DNA of 64,000 bases from Calocera cornea HHB12733 (taxonomy: Eukaryota; Basidiomycota; Dacrymycetes; Dacrymycetales; Dacrymycetaceae), in contig KV423915.1 of NCBI GenBank assembly GCA_001632435.1, positions 360,954 through 424,953 on the forward strand. The letters run 5' to 3'. Numbering within the stretch: position 1 is the first letter of the stretch; every line of letters starts with the position of its first letter. A program made the translations under genes and the position numbers. Under the pieces are notes generated by a model. The model worked only from the letters and a program-made list of their open reading frames with translations. It was not told the origin of the DNA and did not search any database. Of the stretch, positions 58,532 to 64,000 are shown one piece after another.

Positions 58532-58690
58532 GCGATACGTTTACCGCTTCCCCCGCGTCTCCTGCACATGCGCATGCGCGACGCTTGTTGTACATCAATA
58601 TTGCATACCTACCAGCATTACTTCTTCCTGCAATACTATCTCTCTGTAGACTATCTCCGGCCCCTGCTCCTGCTTCTGCTTCCTGGGGCA

Positions 58691-59524
58691 TTAGGGGTAC
58701 TCAACCCCGGCGAGGGCCATCAGATCCTTCACGTCCGTATCTGCTCTCCGCATCAGCACCGCGCCTCCCTTAGCGGGGCAAAGGAGAGAAAGGGCTCACG
58801 GTCCGCAGTGTGCGTCATCCTCGACACCCAGGTGCACTCCCCCCCAGGCTGGAAGAGGAACTCGCCGCCGAGCTGCTGGATGTCCCCCGCCTTGATAAAC
58901 GACAACGGGTGGCTGAGCGGCCCTGCCTGTCCCACCAAGCAAAGGCAACCCACCGAACCATCAGTCTCCTTCCCAAACCCAACCGACAAAGAAAATGGGG
59001 GGAACGCACCAATGCGCCCCTTATAGCGTACTGCAAGTACCCCGCGCGGACGTAGTCCTTCCGCTCCTCCCCCTTGGGCGTCGCGGCCAGGGTGCGCTTG
59101 GTCATACCCAGGCAGAGGTAGAGGGATTTGGAGGGATCGGCGTAGACGGGGCCCTTGTAGCCTGTTGTTTCTGTGTTGGGGTTAGCTGGGGCGAGGGGCA
59201 GGGCAGGGCAGGGAGGGAAGGCACACCTCGATACTCCTGGATGACGGTGTGGTCCCCACAGCCTATTACTACAAGCTCGAGGCCGGCAGCAGTCAGAGCC
59301 TCCTCCCTGACGCCCGCGAGGAGGGTGATGTAGTCCTGGCAGACGCAGCAGTGGAAGTGCCGTATGAAGATGACGAGGGTCTTGCCCGTGCTGGAGAGGA
59401 GGGCGGAGAAGGGCAGCTGGGAGCCGGAGGAGGTGAAGACGGGGAGGGCGGCGGCGGCGGCGAGGTCGGCCGGGGTGGGGAGGGCACGCGGGGAGAAGGC
59501 GTTGGCGTCGGCGTCGGCGGCCAT
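58691..59524 (-). CDS. AhpC/TSA-type thioredoxin-fold protein (PRXL2/FAM213-like)
   Basis: Four exons (the first 59524-59227, the second starting at 59161, the last ending at 58691). An alanine-rich head leads to FSALLSSTGKTLVIFIRHFH then CCVCQDYI, the CxxC redox site at the start of the helix after the first strand. Next come VVIGCGDHTVIQEYR, GYKGPVYADPSKSLY, and then GDIQQLGGEFLFQPGGECTW with a final HTDVKDLMALAGVEYP. This is the AhpC/TSA antioxidant family seen in fungi and animals (PRXL2). It likely acts as a thiol-redox protein in the cytosol. It is head-to-head with DUS1, 261 bp apart, and convergent with the ISWI gene. Confidence 0.85.
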
Positions 59525-59785
59525 GATTCACCACCGTTATGCAGCACGGCCGGGTGTGGTCGGTGGTCGTGAGAGGTTGGCAACCGCATCTCATGTCCGC
59601 CGGTCGCCGCTCCGAGGGGCTGTGCTGCCCAAGCAAGCGCCCACAAAATCTCCTGCTGGCTGAGTGCATCACCCACTCCAGAACACACTCGCTCGTACCG
59701 GCAGCGAGGAAAGAGCAGCCCCGCCCTGGCCTGGTTCACCCGTGGCCACAAGGCGCTCCGCTCCCTCATCACCCTCCTCAACCCC
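59525..59785. promoter_or_regulatory. Bidirectional promoter of the PRXL2-like gene and DUS1
   Basis: 261-bp spacer between divergent ATGs. GC-rich and without a clear TATA box. Confidence 0.6.
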
Positions 59786-61493
59786 ATGGCCCACTTCGTC
59801 CCGCGCCCTTCCCCCAGCACCAGCACCAGCACCACCGCCGGCTCTGGCCCAGTCAGGAAGAAGCTCGGCGGGTACGACTTCTATCGCGACGTTTTGGGCT
59901 CACCGAAGTTCGTTGTCGCGCCTATGGTGGATCAGAGCGAGCTGGTGCGTGCCCTGCTTGCCCTGCCCTCGTCTACCGGCACCGGGCTGGGAGAGGGATG
60001 CGATGCGATGCGAGCTGACACCCGCTGCAGGCCTGGCGCATCCTCTCCCGGCGGTACGGTGCGCAGCTCGTCTACACGCCGATGATAAACGCCAAGATGT
60101 TCCTGTCCTCCTCGCTGTCGCCCAAGTTCCGGCGCAAGGTGTTCGACCAGCTCGCGGGCGAGGAGGGCGGGCCCGAGGACCGCCCGCTCATCGTCCAGTT
60201 CGCCGCGAACGACCCGGACACGCTGCTCGAGGCCGCGCGCCTGGTCCAGGGGAGCTGTGATGCCGTCGACATCAACTTTGGGTGCCCGCAGGATATTGCC
60301 AAGAAGGGCCGGTACGGGTGCTTCCTGCAGGACGACTGGGACTTGGTGTTTTCCCTCAGTGCGCACTTTTATTACTCCACAGCCTTCCTTCAAGCCAGCT
60401 ATGCTGACCAGGACGCAGTAAACATCCTGCACGAGAACCTGGACGTGCCCGTCACAGCCAAATTCCGCGTCTTCCCCAGTGTCGAGCGCACAGTCGCCTA
60501 CGCGCAGCTGATGGAGCGCGCGGGCGCGCAGCTGCTGACAGTGCACGGGCGCACGCGCGAGCAGCGGGGCCACAACGCGGGCCTGGCGGACTGGGCGCAG
60601 ATCGCCGCTGTCAAGCGGGCGGTCAAGGTCCCTGTGTTCGCCAACGGGAACGTGCTGTACTTCGAGGACGTTGCGCGGTGCCTCGAGGCGACCGGGTGCG
60701 ACGGGGTCATGTCCGCCGAGGGGAACCTGTACAACCCCGCGCTGTTCGCGGGCACCCACCCGGCGCACTGCGACCTCGCGCTGGAGTACCTGGGCATCGT
60801 GCGCCGGCTCAGGACGCGCACGGCGCCCAGCGCGGTCAAGGGCCATATATTCAAGCTGCTGCGGCCCGCGCTCGAGGGGAACAAGGATCTCAGGAACCGT
60901 ATTGCGGAGATCACGGGCCGCGGGGACCTGGAGGGCGTGGTGGGGGAGTATGAGGAGGTCGTGCGCGAGTTTAGGGGGAGGATGGAGGCAAGTCTTTTCC
61001 CTTGTCTTCCCGCTTGTCTCTGCCCTCTGTTGGGCGCTTCGGGGCTGCAGCTGACGCGCCCGCGCAGAAGGACGCCGCGGCTGCGGGCGACCCGTCCCCG
61101 CTCGGCCCGCTGACAGACGGAAAACGCGCCGTCCCGCACTGGCTCGCACAGCCGTACTTCCGCCCCCCGCCGCCGACCAAGGAGATGCAGCAGGGGGCGG
61201 TGAAGGCCCCGCCTAGGCGGGCGCTGCCGCCTCTTGGGAGCGGGGGGGAGGGGGCCGGGGGGCTGCTTACGCCTCCGCCGGAGCTGGAGGTCGACGCGCA
61301 GGCGGCGAGGGCCCGTGAGGGCGTGCACGACGAGGGAGTGGAGGGCTTGCGTGCGGGGGGGCGCGAGGAGGCGCGGGAGAGGGAGCAGGAGCAGGAGCAG
61401 GAGCGGAAGAGGAAGAAGAGCGATTTGGAGGAGGAGAGGGAGAGGGAGGGGAAGCGCGTGCGGGAGGGGGCGGGGTCGCCCGTGTTTGTGTAG
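59786..61493 (+). CDS. DUS1: tRNA dihydrouridine synthase 1
   Basis: Four exons. Motifs in order: KFVVAPMVDQSELAWRILSR (the FMN-binding start), YTPMINAKMF, PLIVQFAANDPDTLLEAARL, DAVDINFGCPQDIAKKGRYG (the active cysteine in the NFGCPQ loop), TAKFRVFP, LLTVHGRTREQRG (HGRTR) and VFANGNVLYFED. The intron near 60,363-60,418 is supported because removing it restores SLINILHENL. The open frame continues without it, so an intron-retained reading is also possible. Dus1 reduces uridines 16/17 in cytoplasmic tRNA. The last exon adds a charged lysine- and glutamate-rich tail (REQEQEQERKRKK) beyond the usual core. It is convergent with MCR1. Confidence 0.92.
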
Positions 61494-61697
61494 TGTAGGC
61501 TTGTGTGGCTCTGGAGTGCGCACTGGGCCGGGGCGGGCGATGTGTGCTGTGCGCTCGGAGCAGAGGACGGGTTTCGTGCGTGCGCGTGCGCGTGCGGCTG
61601 TAGACAGGGAGAGGCAAGCCGCGTACTGTGTTGGTATTATTATTCTCTAGCGCCACGCTCCGGATCTATCGGCCTATGTACCCCCGTCCGCGTGCGG

Positions 61698-62897
61698 CTA
61701 GAACTTGAACACCTGGTCCTCACTGTAGCCGAGCTCCTTGAGCGCCCCACCCAGGGCGCCCTGCTTCATCCCCTGCTTCTTGCCGGCGAGGGCGCTGACC
61801 TGGCCGGGCGGGCCACAGACAAAGACCTTTACCTTTTCGCCCAGCTCGGGGCCGGCCAGGTGCTCCTTAAGCAGCTCCTTGGTGACGTAGCCTGTTGGGC
61901 CCGTGAAGGCCGGGTCGGGCTTGTCGAGGATGTAGACGAGCTTGAGGCGGTCCGGGTGCTCCTTCTGCAGCCGGTCGAGCTCGTCCTTGAGCAGGATATC
62001 GCGCGCGGTGACGTTGGCGAACAGCAGGGTGAACCGGGTGCGGTCCTCGGGCAGGGAGAGCGAGTGCGTGAGAAGCTGGTACATCGGCGTGATCCCCGAC
62101 CCGCCAGCGATGAGCCCCACAGAGGCGAACGCGTTCGCGCTCCAGGCGTGCTTCGGGAGAGGGCCTTTGATGGCGATCTTCTGCCCGGGCTGGAGGGTGG
62201 ACAGGTACGGCGTGAACAGGCCCGTGTCGTACTGGGGGGGTGTGAGTGGCTGGGGGGGGGGGGGGGGGGGGGGAGTGGGAAAAAGGCGCAAAGGGGAAAG
62301 CAGCAGGCTCCCAACGCAACGTACCTTCTTTATCAGAAAGTCGACCTCGCCCTCCTTCTCGCTCGGGCTGATCGGGGTGTACGGGCGCACGACGGGCTTG
62401 CCCTTGTTGTCCTTGGGCGCGCGTGCCTCGTCCTCCTCCGCGGGCTTGAGGAGGACGCAGGCGGCGACGGGGAGCAGGGTGGCGTGGCCCTCTGGGAGCC
62501 TGAAGACGTACTTGGCCGTGTTGTGGTTGTAGGGCACGGTGCGGAGCAGCTCGAACTCGCGGAACTCGTCCGGGTCCAGGGCGGGGGCGAGCGGCGTCGG
62601 CGGGGGGGGCTGGAGCGGCGCCATGGGGTCGCGCACGAGCTGGCCCGTCTTCTGCCAGTACACCCACAGCCCAAGCCCCGCCGTGCCGGAGAGCGCGAGG
62701 TACAGCGGCCAGTTCGCTTGGGGTGGCGGTGGGGGTGGGGGTGGGGTGGCGGTCGGGGTTGGACTCGCGCTCGCTGTGCTCGCTGCTGGGGCGGGGGCGG
62801 GCGGGGGCGGGGTGGAGAACAGCCGGCGACCTGGGCGGGAGAGGGCGGGGATGCGCGGGGCGGCGCGGAGGGTGGGGAAGCGGGTCAGCATCGCCAT
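61698..62897 (-). CDS. MCR1: Mitochondrial NADH-cytochrome b5 reductase
   Basis: Exons 62897-62325 and 62231-61698 give 368 residues. An arginine-rich presequence (MAMLTRFPTLRAAPRIPALS) and a proline-rich linker lead to a single transmembrane anchor (WPLYLALSGTAGLGLWVYW), as in Mcr1 of the outer membrane and intermembrane space. The flavin fold has VVRPYTPISP (RxYTxx(S/T) for FAD) and, for NAD, VGLIAGGSGITPMYQ and FVCGPPGQVS. It ends in QVFKF, matching the family C-terminus. Mcr1 transfers electrons from NADH to cytochrome b5 and reduces erythroascorbyl radicals. The intron holds a 22-nt G run, which on the transcript strand is a poly-C pyrimidine tract. Confidence 0.93.
   Translation of the reverse strand: MAMLTRFPTLRAAPRIPALSRPGRRLFSTPPPPAPAPAASTASASPTPTATPPPPPPPPQANWPLYLALSGTAGLGLWVYWQKTGQLVRDPMAPLQPPPPTPLAPALDPDEFREFELLRTVPYNHNTAKYVFRLPEGHATLLPVAACVLLKPAEEDEARAPKDNKGKPVVRPYTPISPSEKEGEVDFLIKKVRCVGSLLLSPLRLFPTPPPPPPPQPLTPPQYDTGLFTPYLSTLQPGQKIAIKGPLPKHAWSANAFASVGLIAGGSGITPMYQLLTHSLSLPEDRTRFTLLFANVTARDILLKDELDRLQKEHPDRLKLVYILDKPDPAFTGPTGYVTKELLKEHLAGPELGEKVKVFVCGPPGQVSALAGKKQGMKQGALGGALKELGYSEDQVFKF
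62252..62273. repeat. Poly-G run of 22 bp inside the MCR1 intron
   Basis: 22 consecutive G on the plus strand; length is likely error-prone in the assembly and unstable in the genome. Confidence 0.95.
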
Positions 62898-63533
62898 GGT
62901 GGTTGGGGAGGGCCGCCGCTATGACGGGTTATCGTGGACAATTATCGTCGGAAGCAGATCCGTCTACCGTTCAGGGTCTGACATCCCCCCTCATCAGCCC
63001 CTTCCTTCTAAGTTCATCTACAACCCGGCTTGTCCTCCCTTCTCCCCGCTGATTCCCGCCAATCCGACCCTTTCCTCGGCAAACCCTTCTTCAATGGCGC
63101 TTCCCTGTGCTTTCTTTCACCGCGACCTGCTCTATCCTGGTAACTCCTTCCTCGTCCCACCTCCAAAATGGGGCCTCCCCATCCTCCCCGACATATCCCT
63201 GTCAAATCCGCTATTTCCCCCTTATCCACGCATCTTCTATTCTCCTGAACTCTCTTGACTACTTTCGTTCTCACGCAGGACTCTGTCCCTACCCGGTTCT
63301 TCCTAGATCTCATCACTATCGTTGTTATTGGACGGATCATGCATCACTTAATCCAGTGCTTCTTCCCGCTCTCATCTGCCCGCTGCTTAAGGGGTCCTCG
63401 TCTGGCATCAACTTCTCGGCATCTGCGCTATTCTCAATGACCAACCAGCGAAGCTCCTTCTCAACTGCACCCTTCAAACCGCCAACCTGGGCAACTCCAC
63501 GCAAGCTGTCAATGCGTTGCTGTCACCTCCGAG
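62898..63533. other. Spacer between MCR1 and the integrase gene
   Basis: No gene recognised; it may contain the left end of the second integrase element. I found no inverted repeat here matched to anything in the window. Confidence 0.35.
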
Positions 63534-64000
63534 ATGGCTCATCCCTCACCTACAACTGCTGAGATAGTATCCCAGCTGTCTACTCGAATCGATAGACTTT
63601 GCTCTAGAGTTTCTGCCAGTATTCGCTTGGATCAAGGTGTCCATGATCGTCTTCTCGCCTCTCGGCGAGAAGTGCTTGACCATTGGAAAGCCGCAAGCCA
63701 GGTCCGTCTTACCCGATCCACTCTTCTATTTATGCCTCACACCACATTGTAGCTCTATGAACATCTTTCTACAGAAGAGATTTCGTTGCTCGAAAATGAC
63801 TTCGATCTAATGCTCAAGGGGATCGATTCCGCCTTCTACAAGGAAAGCGATCCAATCCCTCGCCAATACCCAGTCTTTGTCACCCCTCAATTTACGGGAA
63901 GACGTGGTCGGCCCAAACTGAACATCCACTCCGCTGTACTGAAGGACCTCGTTCCTGGCCGCTCCAAAGCACGCATCGCTCGTCGACTAGGCGTCTGTGC
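63534..64000 (+). CDS. Integrase-type transposase, 5' part (runs off the edge)
   Basis: Exon 1 starts at 63,534 (MAHPSPTTAEIVSQLSTRID) and ends at 63,701; a 51-nt intron (63,702-63,752) follows. Exon 2 opens with LYEHLSTEEISLLENDF and reaches GRRGRPKLNIHSAVLKDL and ARIARRLGVC, the start of the helix-turn-helix. This matches the N-terminus and intron position of the integrase at 25,845-27,573 ([18 protein letters not shown]). Sequence identity is moderate, so it is a related family, not a recent copy. The catalytic core lies beyond the window. Confidence 0.75.

Noticed and set aside
61503..62924. 473-codon plus-strand frame over MCR1
   Set aside because: Shadow of a GC-rich minus-strand gene that has clear FAD and NAD motifs.

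Overview
This window is from a filamentous basidiomycete, most likely an Agaricomycete. Genes are cut by many short GT-AG introns of about 48-100 nt. The families seen (DUF6532, DUF6818, fungal PIF1-like helicase, a PX-AGC kinase, an ISWI remodeller, basidiomycete DDE integrase elements) fit that group. Exon joins were worked out by hand from splice signals and reading phase, so start codons and small exons can be wrong by a little. I do not name a species.

Layout. Positions 1-23,100 are an accessory region. It holds a PIF1-like helicase gene (16,205-22,252) whose N-terminal half carries 102-bp (34-codon) tandem repeats and a 355-nt assembly gap. A second, inverted partial copy of that gene lies at the left edge, and small relics of the repeat are scattered between them. 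Five lineage-specific genes without firm function and one DUF6532 gene lie among these. Positions 23,500-27,600 are an integrase-type element with two genes; a relative of its integrase starts at 63,534 and runs off the right edge. A membrane-anchored alpha/beta-hydrolase-like protein (30,080-31,853) follows.

The most striking object is a complete 6.2-kb mobile element at 32,070-38,255. It has 17-bp perfect terminal inverted repeats, a 5-bp candidate target duplication (CAGTG), a Harbinger/IS5-like DDE transposase, a DUF6818 (Myb-like) protein and a full-length replication protein A large subunit (RPA1-like) gene. About fifty copies or half copies of one quasi-palindrome, CAGGnTGCGCAnCCTG, are spread through its exons, introns and spacers. 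All ten of its inferred introns contain at least one copy, and the motif density drops at the element's ends.

Positions 38,760-64,000 are mostly conserved housekeeping sequence: a PX-AGC protein kinase, an ISWI ATPase, an AhpC/TSA-type (PRXL2-like) protein, tRNA dihydrouridine synthase DUS1 and mitochondrial NADH-cytochrome b5 reductase MCR1. They are interrupted by an intact Tc1 element (48,091-49,430, DD34E, 32-bp perfect inverted repeats, TA duplication), a tandem duplication carrying small secreted-protein genes, and long gene-poor spacers rich in TACAGTA-like words.
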